Assembly (NCBI RefSeq): GCF_000341105.1
Contig: NZ_ANBB01000047.1
Coordinates: forward strand, 62,001-126,000
Length of the DNA stretch: 64,000 nucleotides
Source of the DNA: Nocardiopsis potens DSM 45234
GTDB taxonomy: Bacteria > Actinomycetota > Actinomycetes > Streptosporangiales > Streptosporangiaceae
Reading direction: 5' to 3'
The first letter of the stretch is position 1, and every line of letters starts with the position of its first letter. Shown piece by piece: positions 31,487-40,460 of the stretch. The notes under the pieces are model-generated. The model was not told where the DNA came from. It made no database searches and saw only the letters and a program-made list of their open reading frames with translations. The position numbers and the translations under genes are program-made.

Positions 31487-32290
31487 GTGCGCATCGCGAG
31501 GTTCTCCTCCGGGGACGATGTCGGCTTCGGGCTGGTCGACACCGACGTCGACAGCGGGGAGGAGTACGTCTCGCGGCTCAGCGGGCACCCGCTGCTCGGC
31601 CGCATCCAGCTGACCGGGGAGCGGGCCAAGCTGGACGACGTCCGGCTGCTCTCCCCGGTGCTGCCCAGCAAGGTGATCTGCATCGGCAAGAACTACGCCG
31701 AGCACGTCGCGGAGATGGCGGACACCACCGGGCCGGCCACCGAGGAGCCGGTGGTCTTCCTCAAGCCCTCCACCTCGGTGGTCGGGCCGAACGACCCGGT
31801 GTTCCACCCGAAGATCTCCGAGCGGGTCGACTACGAGGGCGAGCTGGCCCTGGTCGTCGGGCGGCTCGGCCGCGAGGTGCCCCCGGAGCGGGCCGGCGAG
31901 CTCATCTTCGGCTACACCTGCGCCAACGACGTCACCGCGCGGGACCTGCAGCGCAAGGACAAGCAGTGGACCCGGGCCAAGGGGTTCGACTCCTTCTGCC
32001 CGCTCGGCCCCTGGATCGAGACCGGCCTCACCCTGGAGGAGGCCTCCGACCTGCGGATCACCACCAGCGTCGACGGCGAGGTCCGCCAGGACGACCGCAC
32101 CTCCAACCTCATCCACCCCCTGGCCGAGCTGGTCTCCTACGTCAGCTCCTTCATGACGCTGGTCCCCGGGGACGTCATCCTCACCGGTACCCCGGCCGGC
32201 GTCGGCCCGGTCCGCCCCGGCCAGCGGGTCACCGTCGCCATCGAGCGGATCGGCGAGCTGGCCAACACGGTCACCACCCGGGAGGACTGA
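31487..32290 (+). CDS. Fumarylacetoacetate hydrolase (FAH) family protein
   Basis: 267 residues of the FAH fold (acylpyruvate hydrolase, oxaloacetate decarboxylase and isomerase activities occur in the family). Metal-site motifs: ICIGKNYAEHVAEM, EPVVFLKPSTSVVG and the acidic VDYEGELALVVG. Start GTG 31487 has GAAGGGG about 11 bases upstream; GTG 31475 is possible. This gene usually sits directly before gltX in actinobacteria; here a murQ-murP pair on the other strand intervenes. The exact substrate is not predictable. Confidence 0.9.
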   Translation: MRIARFSSGDDVGFGLVDTDVDSGEEYVSRLSGHPLLGRIQLTGERAKLDDVRLLSPVLPSKVICIGKNYAEHVAEMADTTGPATEEPVVFLKPSTSVVGPNDPVFHPKISERVDYEGELALVVGRLGREVPPERAGELIFGYTCANDVTARDLQRKDKQWTRAKGFDSFCPLGPWIETGLTLEEASDLRITTSVDGEVRQDDRTSNLIHPLAELVSYVSSFMTLVPGDVILTGTPAGVGPVRPGQRVTVAIERIGELANTVTTRED

Positions 32291-32322
32291 CCGCCCCGGC
32301 GGGCCCCTCCCGCGATGGACCC

Positions 32323-32366
32323 GGCGCCGCGGCCCCCTCGGAGCGCTCCGAGGGGGCCGCGGCGCC
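32323..32366. terminator. Bidirectional hairpin terminator, FAH gene / murP
   Basis: A perfect 20-bp stem (32323-32342 with 32347-32366) and GCGC loop between the convergent stops of the FAH-family gene and murP. Confidence 0.8.
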
Positions 32367-32390
32367 ATGGCCGCCCGGGGCGGGATCCGG

Positions 32391-33875
32391 CTACACCGGT
32401 GCGGCGGCGGTCTCGGTCCGCTCCGCCGCCGGGGCGTTCAGCTCGGTGAGCGCGCCCTTGCCGAAGCCGAAGAAGTAGGTCAGCGCGAACCCGGCGGCGT
32501 ACCCGGCGAGCAGCCCGGCGCCGTAGACCGCGATCGCCGGGCCGATGCCCTGGCTCCCCTGGAGCAGCGGGAAGAGCGCCCAGCCGGACGGGCCGATCGC
32601 GGTCGAGCCCACCGTGGTGCCGAGCTGGCCCAGCAGGCCCACCACGCCGCCGCCGACCGCGCCGCCCGCGCAGGCGGTGATGAACGGCCGCCCCAGCGGC
32701 AGCGTCACCCCGTAGATCAGCGGCTCGCCCACCCCGAGCAGGCCGGCGGGGAGCGCCGAGCGGATCGTGTTCCGCACGCCGGCGTTGTTCTTCAGCCGCA
32801 CGTAGACCGCGAGCGCCGCGCCGACCTGGCCCGCGCCGGCCATCGCCAGGATCGGCAGCAGCACGGTGTGGCCGTCCAGCCCGATCAGCGTGGTGTGGAT
32901 CGGGATCAGCGCCTGGTGCAGCCCGAGCATGACCAGCGGCAGGAAGAGCCCGCCCAGGACGAACCCGGCGAAGCCGCCCGCCTGGGCCAGCAGCCAGTTC
33001 GCCGCCACCCCGATCGCCTCGGAGAGCTCGCCGGCCAGGTACATCAGGCCGTACACCGTCACCAGGCCGGAGACCAGCACCGCGATGGTCGGGGTGACCA
33101 GGATGTCCAGCGTCTCCGGCACCCACCGGCGCACCCACCGCTCCACCCGGGCGCAGAGCACCGCCGCGGCCAGCGCGCCGAGCACGCCGCCCTGCCCCGG
33201 GGCCAGCTCCATGCCGAAGGCCTGCACGTCGGCGACGCCGGCGAACGGGATGATCGCGGCGACCGCGCCGCCCAGGATCGGGGTGCCACCGAACTCCTTG
33301 GCCGCGTTCATCCCGACGAACACCGCGATCAGCGACATGAAGCCGGAGGCCAGCGCGGCGAGCGCGGGCTGGGCCGCGGGCAGCCAGCCGAAGTTGGCCA
33401 GCAGCCCGTTGACGCCGGCCAGGATGCCGCAGGCGATCAGCGCCGGGATGAGCGGCACGAAGATGTCGGCGATGCGCCGCAGGAAGAGCTTGACCGGGGT
33501 GGCGTTGCGCCGCTTGTTCTCCGCCCGGATCGCCGCCCCCCGCTCGGCCAGCGCGGCGGCGCCGTCCGCCGCCGGCCCGGCCGGGTCCCCCGGCCCTTCG
33601 GCGCGCTCCGCGCGCTCGGCCTCGACCAGGCGGGTGAACTCCTCGGTGACCCGGCCGACCGCGCCCGGGCCGAGCACGATCTGGTAGGTCTCGTCGTCCA
33701 CCACGCCCAGCACCTTGGGGTGCTCGCGGATCTCGGCGTCCCGGACCGGTGAGCGGTCGGCCAGGCCGAGCCGGAGCCGGCTGATGCAGTTGGCGATCGA
33801 GGTGACGTTGGCCTCGCCGCCGACCAGCGCGAGGAGGTCGCGCGCGGTCGCGGCGTGGGAGTCCGGTGCGCTCAT
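32391..33875 (-). CDS. murP: PTS EIIBC permease, N-acetylmuramate type
   Basis: A phosphotransferase-system sugar transporter of 494 residues. The EIIB domain carries the phosphorylated cysteine, Cys30 (ANCISRLRL). A charged linker follows at about 85-125, then the EIIC membrane domain (about ten segments) with GVGEPLIYGVTLPLGRPF. No EIIA domain is fused, so it must share one. It lies downstream of murQ on the same strand with a 204-base G/C-rich gap, which supports MurNAc as substrate and uptake as MurNAc-6-phosphate. A related glucoside/trehalose specificity cannot be excluded from sequence alone. Confidence 0.87.
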   Translation of the reverse strand: MSAPDSHAATARDLLALVGGEANVTSIANCISRLRLGLADRSPVRDAEIREHPKVLGVVDDETYQIVLGPGAVGRVTEEFTRLVEAERAERAEGPGDPAGPAADGAAALAERGAAIRAENKRRNATPVKLFLRRIADIFVPLIPALIACGILAGVNGLLANFGWLPAAQPALAALASGFMSLIAVFVGMNAAKEFGGTPILGGAVAAIIPFAGVADVQAFGMELAPGQGGVLGALAAAVLCARVERWVRRWVPETLDILVTPTIAVLVSGLVTVYGLMYLAGELSEAIGVAANWLLAQAGGFAGFVLGGLFLPLVMLGLHQALIPIHTTLIGLDGHTVLLPILAMAGAGQVGAALAVYVRLKNNAGVRNTIRSALPAGLLGVGEPLIYGVTLPLGRPFITACAGGAVGGGVVGLLGQLGTTVGSTAIGPSGWALFPLLQGSQGIGPAIAVYGAGLLAGYAAGFALTYFFGFGKGALTELNAPAAERTETAAAPV

Positions 33876-33899
33876 CGGAAACCTTTCGGTGGGCCCCCT

Positions 33900-34079
33900 C
33901 GGCTCCGTTCGGGGGAGTCCGGGGGAGGGGGAGCGGACGCGGTCCCGTCGGGGGACGGGGCGGGGATCGGGGGGCGGCCGGCGGGGAGCGCCGGCCCGGG
34001 CGGGGAGGGCGGGATCGGGCGGCGGCCCCGGGCGGGGCGGCCGCCCGGGGCGGGGGAGCGGGTCAGGGCGGGGTACGGG
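33900..34079. other. Strand-asymmetric G-rich spacer between murQ and murP
   Basis: On the plus strand this gap is packed with runs of 4-6 G (many GGGGG tracts) with few T or A. The genes run on the minus strand, so the G-runs are in the template and the transcript would be C-rich. G-quadruplex formation in the template strand is possible. No gene is visible. Confidence 0.5.
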
Positions 34080-35063
34080 TCACGGCGCGGTCCTCTCGGC
34101 GGACGGCGGGGCCTGCCCGGCGCGGGCGGCGTCGACGGCGTCGCGCAGCCGCCCGCCGGAGCCGGCCAGCAGCCGCGCGGCCTCCTCCGGCCCGACCCCG
34201 CCGAGCAGGGTGAGGATGGCGGCCTTCACCTCGCCGCCGGTCTCGGCGAGGGCGCGGTCGACGGCCTCCTCGCCGGCGCCGGTGGCCATCTCCACGATCC
34301 GCCGGGACCGGGCGCGCAGCTTCTCGTTGGTGCTGCGCAGGTCGACCATGAGGTTCCCGTAGGTCTTGCCGAGCCGGACCATGGTGACGGTGGAGATCAT
34401 GTTCAGCACCAGCTTCTGCGCGGTGCCGGCCTTGAGCCGGGTGGAGCCGGTGATGAGCTCGGGTCCGGTGTCCACCTCCACCGCGTGCTCGGCGGCGGCG
34501 CCCAGCGGGGAGCCGGGGTTGCAGGAGACCCCGACGGTCAGCGCGCCGGCCGCGCGCGCGTGGCGCACCGCGCCGACGGCGTAGGGGGTCCGCCCGGAGG
34601 CGGAGATCCCGACCACGGTGTCCTCCGGGGTCAGCCCGATCGAGGCGAGGTCGGCGGCGCCCGCGGCGGCGTCGTCCTCCGCCCCCTCGACCGCCTCCCG
34701 GATCGCCCCGGGGCCGCCGGCGATCAGCCCGACCACCTGGCCGGGGTCGGTGTTGAAGGTGGGCGGGCACTCCGAGGCGTCCAGCACGCCCATCCGGCCG
34801 GCGGTGCCCGCGCCGGCGTAGATCAGCCGGCCGCCCCGGCGCATCCGCGCGGTGAGCGCGTCGATCGCCGCGGCCACGGCGGGGGCGGCCTTGGCGACCG
34901 CCGCGGGCACCGTCGCGTCCTCGGCGCTCATCGCCTGGAGGATCGCTTCGGTGCCCATCCGGTCGATGTCGGCCAGATCGTCCCGGCGGGCCTCGGTCGC
35001 CAGCCCGGCGAGCTGTTCCCGCAGTTCCCGCTCGGCGGCGTCCGCGCTGTCGGTGGTGGCCAT
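34080..35063 (-). CDS. murQ: N-acetylmuramic acid 6-phosphate etherase
   Basis: Cleaves the lactyl ether of MurNAc-6-phosphate to GlcNAc-6-phosphate and lactate, in peptidoglycan recycling. 327 residues with a SIS fold: GRLIYAGAGTAGRMGVLDASECPPTF, GISASGRTPYAVGAV and TRLKAGTAQKLVLNMISTVTMV with the catalytic Glu region. ATG 35063. First gene of murQ-murP, which imports and processes cell-wall sugar. No MurR (RpiR-type) regulator is adjacent. The pair interrupts the usual FAH-gltX neighbourhood on the opposite strand. Confidence 0.95.
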   Translation of the reverse strand: MATTDSADAAERELREQLAGLATEARRDDLADIDRMGTEAILQAMSAEDATVPAAVAKAAPAVAAAIDALTARMRRGGRLIYAGAGTAGRMGVLDASECPPTFNTDPGQVVGLIAGGPGAIREAVEGAEDDAAAGAADLASIGLTPEDTVVGISASGRTPYAVGAVRHARAAGALTVGVSCNPGSPLGAAAEHAVEVDTGPELITGSTRLKAGTAQKLVLNMISTVTMVRLGKTYGNLMVDLRSTNEKLRARSRRIVEMATGAGEEAVDRALAETGGEVKAAILTLLGGVGPEEAARLLAGSGGRLRDAVDAARAGQAPPSAERTAP

Positions 35064-35108
35064 GGAGGAGGCCGTCCTTTCCCCGGTGAGGCGTCCCGGC
35101 GTGTCAGT

Positions 35109-35137
35109 AGGTTTCCTTCACAACTTTCCTCTGTCAA
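35109..35137 (-). promoter_or_regulatory. Promoter of murQ with repeat in the spacer
   Basis: On the minus strand: consensus TTGACA (35137-35132), a 17-base spacer and AAACCT (35114-35109). AGGAAA occurs twice, 13 bases apart, inside the spacer and -10 region, a possible operator. The region is clearly AT-richer than its surroundings. Confidence 0.5.
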
Positions 35138-35209
35138 GAAGGTTAGCTACGAATCCGCCGGTTACCGATACCCCCGGCCGGGGCGGTCGGCGCGGATAGG
35201 GTTGGACGG

Positions 35210-36658
35210 GTGAGTGAGACTTCGATTCGTGTGCGCTTCGCGCCGTCCCCGACCGGCATGTTCCACGTTGGGGGGGCGCGATCGGCGCTCTTCAACTGGG
35301 CGCTGGCCCAACAGCAGACCGACGGCCGCTTCGTGCTCCGCATCGAGGACACCGACGCGGCCCGCAACCGCCCCGAGTGGACCGACGGGATCGTCCGGGC
35401 CCTCTCCTGGCTGGGCATCTCCGCCGAGGACCCGCACTTCGAGGGGCCCTACTTCCAGTCGGCCTACGCGGGCAAGCACCGCGAGACCGCCGAGGCGCTG
35501 TACGAGGCCGGCCGGGCCTACTACTGCGACTGCACCCGGGACGCGGTGGTGGAGCGGCGCGGCAACGAGTTCCGCGGCTACGACGGCTTCTGCCGGGACC
35601 GCGGCCTGGAGCCCGGCCCGGGGCGGGCGCTGCGCTTCCGGGTCCCCGAGGGCGGGCCGACCGTGGTGGACGACCGGATCCGCGGCCGGGTGGAGTTCGA
35701 CCACGCCGCCATCGAGGACTTCGTGATCGCCCGCGGCGACGGCTCCCCGCTGTTCGTGCTGGCCAACGTGGTCGACGACGTGGAGATGGGCGTCAACGAG
35801 GTGATCCGCGGCGAGGAGCACCTGTCCAACACCCCCAAGCAGCAGCTGCTCTGGGAGGCGCTGGGGCACACCCCGCCGGTCTGGGCGCACCTGCCGGTCA
35901 TCGTCAACGAGAAGCGGCAGAAGCTGTCCAAGCGCCGGGACAAGGTGGCCCTGGAGTCCTATCAGGAGGAGGGCTACCTGGCCGAGGCGATGGTCAACTA
36001 CCTGATGCTGCTGGGCTGGGCCCCCGGGGACGACCGGGAGATCATGCCCTGGGCGCAGATGGTGCCGCTGTTCGACATCGCCGGCGTGAACAGCTCCAGT
36101 GCCTTCTTCGACGAGAAGAAGCTGCGCGCCTTCAACGGCGAGTACATCCGCGCGCTGAGCGCCGAGGAGTTCGCCGAGCGCTGCCGCCCCTGGCTGGAGG
36201 GCCCGGACGCGCCCTGGGCCGCCGAGGACTACGACCCGGAGGCCTTCCGCGCCATCGCGCCGCTGGCGCAGAGCCGGATCGCGGTGCTCAGCGAGATCGT
36301 GCCCAACGTGGACTTCCTCTTCCTGGCCGAGCCGGTCTTCGACGAGAAGTCGTGGAACAAGGCGATGAAGCCCGGCATCGGCGCGGAGATGCTCACCGCC
36401 GCCGCGGAGCGCTTCGCCGACGAGAAGCAGGAGTGGGAGGCCGAGGCGCTCAAGGCGGCGCTGGAGGAGATCGGCACCGCCCAGGGGCTCAAGCTCGGCA
36501 AGGCCCAGGCGCCGGTGCGGGTCGCGGTCACCGGCCGCACCGTGGGGCTGCCGCTGTTCGAGTCGCTGGAGCTGCTGGGCCGGGAGCGCACCGTCCGCCG
36601 GCTGCGCGCCGCGCTGGAGCGGCTCGCCGCGGACGGGGCCGGCGCGCCCGCGGAGTAG
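35210..36658 (+). CDS. gltX: Glutamyl-tRNA synthetase
   Basis: Class I synthetase of 482 residues that charges tRNA-Glu and, since the window carries GatCAB and actinobacteria lack GlnRS, very probably also mischarges tRNA-Gln. Motifs: [20 protein letters not shown] (HIGH-type, reading HVGG) and KLSKR in [12 protein letters not shown]. Cysteines CDC at the acceptor domain are visible, with the third zinc ligand less clear. GTG 35210 lies seven bases after TAGGGT (35197-35202), so it may be leaderless. Followed directly by tRNA-Gln and tRNA-Glu genes. Confidence 0.97.
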   Translation: MSETSIRVRFAPSPTGMFHVGGARSALFNWALAQQQTDGRFVLRIEDTDAARNRPEWTDGIVRALSWLGISAEDPHFEGPYFQSAYAGKHRETAEALYEAGRAYYCDCTRDAVVERRGNEFRGYDGFCRDRGLEPGPGRALRFRVPEGGPTVVDDRIRGRVEFDHAAIEDFVIARGDGSPLFVLANVVDDVEMGVNEVIRGEEHLSNTPKQQLLWEALGHTPPVWAHLPVIVNEKRQKLSKRRDKVALESYQEEGYLAEAMVNYLMLLGWAPGDDREIMPWAQMVPLFDIAGVNSSSAFFDEKKLRAFNGEYIRALSAEEFAERCRPWLEGPDAPWAAEDYDPEAFRAIAPLAQSRIAVLSEIVPNVDFLFLAEPVFDEKSWNKAMKPGIGAEMLTAAAERFADEKQEWEAEALKAALEEIGTAQGLKLGKAQAPVRVAVTGRTVGLPLFESLELLGRERTVRRLRAALERLAADGAGAPAE

Positions 36659-36790
36659 CCGCGCACGGGGGTGGTCCGGCGCACCCGGGCCGCCCCCGTA
36701 TTCGATTCGCGAGCACTCCGGAAGTCCGCTAAGGTTATGCACGTCGCCGCGGGGGACGGGCCGAAAGGCCGGGAAGCCGCGGAAACGCAC

Positions 36791-36862
36791 TGGGGTATGG
36801 TGTAATCGGCAGCACGACTGATTCTGGTTCAGTTAGTCTAGGTTCGAGTCCTGGTACCCCAG
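36791..36862 (+). tRNA. tRNA-Gln (anticodon CUG)
   Basis: 72 bases. Acceptor TGGGGTA pairs with TACCCCA (36855-36861), discriminator G, and CCA is encoded (36863-36865). The anticodon stem ACTGA/TCAGT encloses TTCTGGT with anticodon CTG. T-arm GGTTCGAGTCC is normal. Lies 132 bases after gltX, which should mischarge it for GatCAB. Confidence 0.95.
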
Positions 36863-36907
36863 CCAACGGCCCTCATCGAGGGTCGCAGGGCCGGTAGGCC
36901 CGTCTGG

Positions 36908-36980
36908 GCCCCCGTCGTCTAGTGGCCTAGGACGCCGCCCTCTCAAGGCGGTAACGGCGGTTCGAATCCGCTCGGGGGTA
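36908..36980 (+). tRNA. tRNA-Glu (anticodon CUC), copy 1
   Basis: 73 bases. Acceptor GCCCCCG pairs with CGGGGGT with a G-U first pair, discriminator A. The anticodon stem CCGCC/GGCGG encloses CTCTCAA with anticodon CTC. CCA is not encoded. Identical in sequence to copy 2. Confidence 0.95.
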
Positions 36981-36996
36981 CGCAGTAGCAGGGAGG

Positions 36997-37024
36997 GGCT
37001 CCCATCACCGTGGGAGCCTTTTTT
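36997..37024 (+). terminator. Intrinsic terminator after tRNA-Glu copy 1
   Basis: GGCTCCCA (36997-37004) pairs with TGGGAGCC (37011-37018), followed by TTTTTT. It separates the first two tRNA genes from the second tRNA-Glu copy. Confidence 0.88.
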
Positions 37025-37120
37025 CTGGGGTCGCCGCTCCGGCGCCGACTCGAAAACGGGCAGATCGACACCGACTCGGGCACTTCCGAAGTTCGGTAGG
37101 ATAGGTCCCGCAGCACCGAG

Positions 37121-37193
37121 GCCCCCGTCGTCTAGTGGCCTAGGACGCCGCCCTCTCAAGGCGGTAACGGCGGTTCGAATCCGCTCGGGGGTA
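37121..37193 (+). tRNA. tRNA-Glu (anticodon CUC), copy 2
   Basis: Identical 73-base copy of the gene at 36908, but here CCA follows directly (37194-37196). A TAGGAT box at 37097-37102 upstream suggests its own promoter. Confidence 0.95.
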
Positions 37194-37202
37194 CCAACGG
37201 GC

Positions 37203-37231
37203 AGGCCCGCACTCGCAGAGTGCGGGCCTTT
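37203..37231 (+). terminator. Intrinsic terminator after tRNA-Glu copy 2
   Basis: A perfect 12-bp stem (37203-37214 with 37218-37229) and a short T-run, just after the CCA end. Confidence 0.82.
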
Positions 37232-37416
37232 CCGCTTCTCCGGGGCCTCCGGGCCGGCGACCGCGCCCGAGCCGCACCCCGGGCCCGGTCGTCGGCCCCT
37301 CGCCCCTCCAGTGGCCCTCTTCACACCCGTTCCGGGGCTCCGGGCGTCACGCCTCCGCCCGGCCGGGGTGTCTCTTCTGCGAAGAGCAGCACCCCACGGA
37401 GGCGGAGGGAGCCCCC

Positions 37417-37884
37417 ATGAGCACCGCAGCAGAGCACCGGCACGCACGCGTCGACGTCGCCGCCGAATTCGGCGAGATGTACCCCTCGGCGGCGGCCATC
37501 AGCAAGCTGGTCGCCGAGGCGCTCGGCGAGCGCCTGACCGAACTGGTCTACCTGCGCGGTTCCTACCTGAACGGCTGCGCGTTCTGCATCGACATGCACA
37601 CCCGCTCCGCGCTCCGCGCGGGCCAGAGCGAGCAGAAGCTGTTCCTGGCCGCCGCCTGGCGGGAGGCCCGGGACCACTTCACCGAGGCCGAGCAGGCCGC
37701 GCTGGAGCTCACCGACGAGGTCACCCGGCTGGGCGAGCACGGAGTGAGCGACGAGGTCTACGACCGGGCCGCCGCGCACTTCCCGCCGCGCGAGCTGGCC
37801 GCACTGATCACCGGGATCGCGGTGATCGCCTTCTTCAACCGGATCGCGGTCACCACGCACAAGCAGCCGCCGGTCCGCGGCTAG
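37417..37884 (+). CDS. AhpD-like carboxymuconolactone decarboxylase family protein
   Basis: 155 residues, a small helical peroxidase-like protein of the AhpD/CMD superfamily. The redox motif is intact: Cys54-Ala-Phe-Cys57 with His61 (NGCAFCIDMH), which in AhpD reduces peroxides or a peroxiredoxin partner. ATG 37417 follows GGAGGGAG. It stands alone between the tRNAs and a convergent MerR gene. Function is inferred as thiol peroxidase; no partner peroxiredoxin is nearby. Confidence 0.9.
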   Translation: MSTAAEHRHARVDVAAEFGEMYPSAAAISKLVAEALGERLTELVYLRGSYLNGCAFCIDMHTRSALRAGQSEQKLFLAAAWREARDHFTEAEQAALELTDEVTRLGEHGVSDEVYDRAAAHFPPRELAALITGIAVIAFFNRIAVTTHKQPPVRG

Positions 37885-38004
37885 CCCACCGGAGGAGGGG
37901 GAGGAGGGGCGGGGCCTCCCGCCCCTCCCCGCCGGCGGCGGTCCCGGCGCTGCGGGCCGCCGGAGCACTCCGATGCCCCCGCGGCGCCGGAATCCTCGCG
38001 GGGA

Positions 38005-38691
38005 TCAGGCCCCGGGGGCGTCCGCGGCGGGGGAGGCGTCCCCGCTCCGCTCCTCCTCGCGGCGGGCCCGGCCGTGCAGGGTCCGGGCGGACACGTCCTC
38101 CTGGGCCATCCGGCGCATCGAGGCGAACGCCCGCTCCATCAGGGTGCAGCAGACCGCCATGTACTCGACGGTCCGCTCCCGGGGCGCGTCCGGGTCGATG
38201 CCCGCGACGTCGAGCTCGGCGGCGGTGTGCGCCGCGGCGGCGTACCGGGCGAGCAGCGCGGGGTCGGGGGAGAAGCCGAGCCGCTCCATCGCCTCCAGGG
38301 CGCGGCCCAGGGCGCGCCGGTCCGGGGAGAAGGGCGAGACCCGCCAGTCCAGGCCGGCCAGGAGGCGCTCCACCCGCTCGGCCTCCGGGGCGTCGCCGGA
38401 GGCGTCCCCGGCCTCATCGGCGGCCAGGGTGTACTGCACCGTGCCGAGCAGGTCGTGCAGTTCCAGGCCGGTGTCGTCGACCGCGTCGAGCAGCCGGCGC
38501 ACCCGGGCCAGCGGGACGCCGGCGACCTCGGTGAGCGCGCGCACCAGCCGGAGCCGGCGCAGGTGCCCCTCGGAGTAGCGGGCCTGGGTGGCCGAGGTGG
38601 CCTCCCCCTTGGGGAGCAGCCCTTCGCGCAGGTAGAACTTGATCGTGGCGACCGGCACGCCGCTCCGCCTGCTCAGCTCCGAGATGCGCAC
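38005..38691 (-). CDS. MerR-family transcriptional regulator
   Basis: 228 residues. The N-terminal MerR winged helix begins RISELSRRSGVPVATIKFYLREGLL; the coiled dimerisation helix and a long helical C-terminal effector domain of ~120 residues follow. Start GTG 38691 has AAGGAGG upstream. No conserved metal-binding cysteine cluster is visible, so a drug- or multidrug-type ligand is more likely than a metal. Target unknown; the divergent or adjacent genes give no clear answer. Confidence 0.9.
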   Translation of the reverse strand: MRISELSRRSGVPVATIKFYLREGLLPKGEATSATQARYSEGHLRRLRLVRALTEVAGVPLARVRRLLDAVDDTGLELHDLLGTVQYTLAADEAGDASGDAPEAERVERLLAGLDWRVSPFSPDRRALGRALEAMERLGFSPDPALLARYAAAAHTAAELDVAGIDPDAPRERTVEYMAVCCTLMERAFASMRRMAQEDVSARTLHGRARREEERSGDASPAADAPGA

Positions 38692-38742
38692 GCCGCGGCC
38701 TCCTTCCCGGGGCGCCTCCGCGCCCCCGAGTGGAGAGTATCG

Positions 38743-39384
38743 CTATCCAATGTGCCGTGCGGCGAAGGCCTCCGCGTCGCCAGCCCCGGAGGCGCCGACC
38801 ATCGCGAGCAGCTGGCCCAGCAGCCAGTCGGCCAGTTCGGCGGCGGGCATCGGGCGCTCCTCGATCCAGATCAGCACGGCCGACTCGACCGCGGAGATCC
38901 AGCAGCGCATCGCCAGCCGCACCCGGGGCGAGGGCTCGCCGGCGCCGGAGCGCTCCGCCAGCAGGGCCAGCACTTGGCCGCGGACCTCGTCGATCAGCGC
39001 CTCGGTCCGCTCGGTGGCCACCTTCGAGCCGCCGCGCAGCAGCGCGGTGTAGGCGGGGGCGTACTCCTCGGCGAAGGCGATGAACGCGCGCAGCGCGGAG
39101 CGCACCTGCTCGGCCGGGGGCAGCTCCTCCGGCGGGGCCAGCCGCGGCGCGAGCTCGCCGATCGCGCTGCGCAGCGCGGCGGTGCGCAGCTCGTCCATGT
39201 CCGAGAAGTAGCGGTAGACCAGCGCCCGGGAGACGTCCGCGGCCGCGGCGACGTCCTCCGGGGAGACCCGCTCCGGCGAGCGCTCGGAGAACAGCCGGAG
39301 CGTGGTGCGGACCAGGTCCTCCCGCCGCCGGTCCGGGGACATCCTGCGCGGGCGCCGCGCCCCGCCCGCCGGTCCGCTCGCCAT
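38743..39384 (-). CDS. TetR-family transcriptional regulator
   Basis: 213 residues. The helix-turn-helix is RREDLVRTTLRLFSERSPER followed by VSPEDVAAAADVSRALVYRYFSDMDEL; the C-terminal ligand domain is helical. ATG 39384 has GGAGGG upstream, and a start at 39414 is rejected. It lies 58 bases downstream of the alpha/beta hydrolase on the same strand and probably regulates that operon and itself. Confidence 0.92.
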   Translation of the reverse strand: MASGPAGGARRPRRMSPDRRREDLVRTTLRLFSERSPERVSPEDVAAAADVSRALVYRYFSDMDELRTAALRSAIGELAPRLAPPEELPPAEQVRSALRAFIAFAEEYAPAYTALLRGGSKVATERTEALIDEVRGQVLALLAERSGAGEPSPRVRLAMRCWISAVESAVLIWIEERPMPAAELADWLLGQLLAMVGASGAGDAEAFAARHIG

Positions 39385-39442
39385 TCGCCGCCCTCCCGCC
39401 GCTCCGCCGTGCACCGTCCAGTATCGGCGACCGGCGGCGGGG

Positions 39443-40366
39443 TCACCGCGGGCCGGCGGCGCCGAGCCCGCGGACGAAGGCGTGCACCCGCTCGGCCACC
39501 GCGCCCGGGCGGGACCGCGGCATCCAGTGGCCGCCCTCCACCGGCACCGCCCGGAAGTCCTCGGTCCAGCGGGCGGCCGCGGTCTGCGCGCCCTCGGTCA
39601 TGAACACCTCGTCGGCGGGGAGCAGCACCTGGACCGGGACGGCGGTGCGCCGCTCGGCGGGGGCGCGCAGCCGGGGGCGGAAGTTCTCCCGGTACAGGCC
39701 GAGGCCGTTGATGTGGTCGCGGAGCGCGCGCCGGGGCGGCGGGGAGCCGGCCGGCGGGCGGCCGATCCGGTCCAGGGCGCCGAGCACCGCGCCGCCGATC
39801 CCGGTCAGCCAGGCCAGCTCGGGCAGGACCGGCAGGTGGAAGAAGGCGATGTAGCCGGAGCGCACCGCCTGGTCGGCGAAGGCGCGCAGGGCGCGTGGCG
39901 AGGGGCGCAGCCGGGAGCGCAGCCAGAGCGCCGCGTGGTCCAGGCAGGGGCCGGAGATCGAGGTGTAGGAGGCGAACGCCGGGGCGTGCCGCTCGTCGGT
40001 GACCGCATGCCAGGCCGCGATCGACCCCCAGTCGTGCGCGAGCAGGTGCACCGGCCCGTCCGGAGAGGCGGTCCGGGCGACCCGGGCCATGTCGTCGGCG
40101 AGCCGGTCCAGCGCGTAGCCGGAGCGGTGCCGGGGCGCGGTGGAGGCGCCGGCGCCCCGGACGTCGTAGGCGACCACGTGGTAGCGGTCGGCCAGGCGGG
40201 CCGCGACGCCGTCCCAGACCGAGGAGTCGTCCGGGAAGCCGTGCACGCAGAGCAGGGTCGGCGCGGCCGGGTCCCCGTGCTCGCGCACCGCCAGGCGCAG
40301 CCCGTCCGCGGTGGCCGCGTACCGGAGGCGGGGGGCCGCGGCGTCGGCCGCACTCGTGTGAGACAT
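39443..40366 (-). CDS. Alpha/beta hydrolase, epoxide-hydrolase-like
   Basis: 307 residues. Visible are the oxyanion-hole motif HGFPDDS, the nucleophile elbow AHDWGS with Asp in place of Ser (typical of epoxide hydrolases and haloalkane dehalogenases), and the terminal His in EGGHWMPRS. ATG 40366 is six bases after TAACAT (40378-40373), so it is probably leaderless. Upstream of the TetR gene at 38743 in the same orientation. The substrate is unknown. Confidence 0.88.
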   Translation of the reverse strand: MSHTSAADAAAPRLRYAATADGLRLAVREHGDPAAPTLLCVHGFPDDSSVWDGVAARLADRYHVVAYDVRGAGASTAPRHRSGYALDRLADDMARVARTASPDGPVHLLAHDWGSIAAWHAVTDERHAPAFASYTSISGPCLDHAALWLRSRLRPSPRALRAFADQAVRSGYIAFFHLPVLPELAWLTGIGGAVLGALDRIGRPPAGSPPPRRALRDHINGLGLYRENFRPRLRAPAERRTAVPVQVLLPADEVFMTEGAQTAAARWTEDFRAVPVEGGHWMPRSRPGAVAERVHAFVRGLGAAGPR

Positions 40367-40460
40367 GGCGTCATGTTAAACAAGGTGTCAGTAAGGCGCC
40401 AGGGCCCGCGGAGCGGCCCTTCCCGGGGTACGGCGGGGCCGGGGCGGGCAGGAACCCGGC

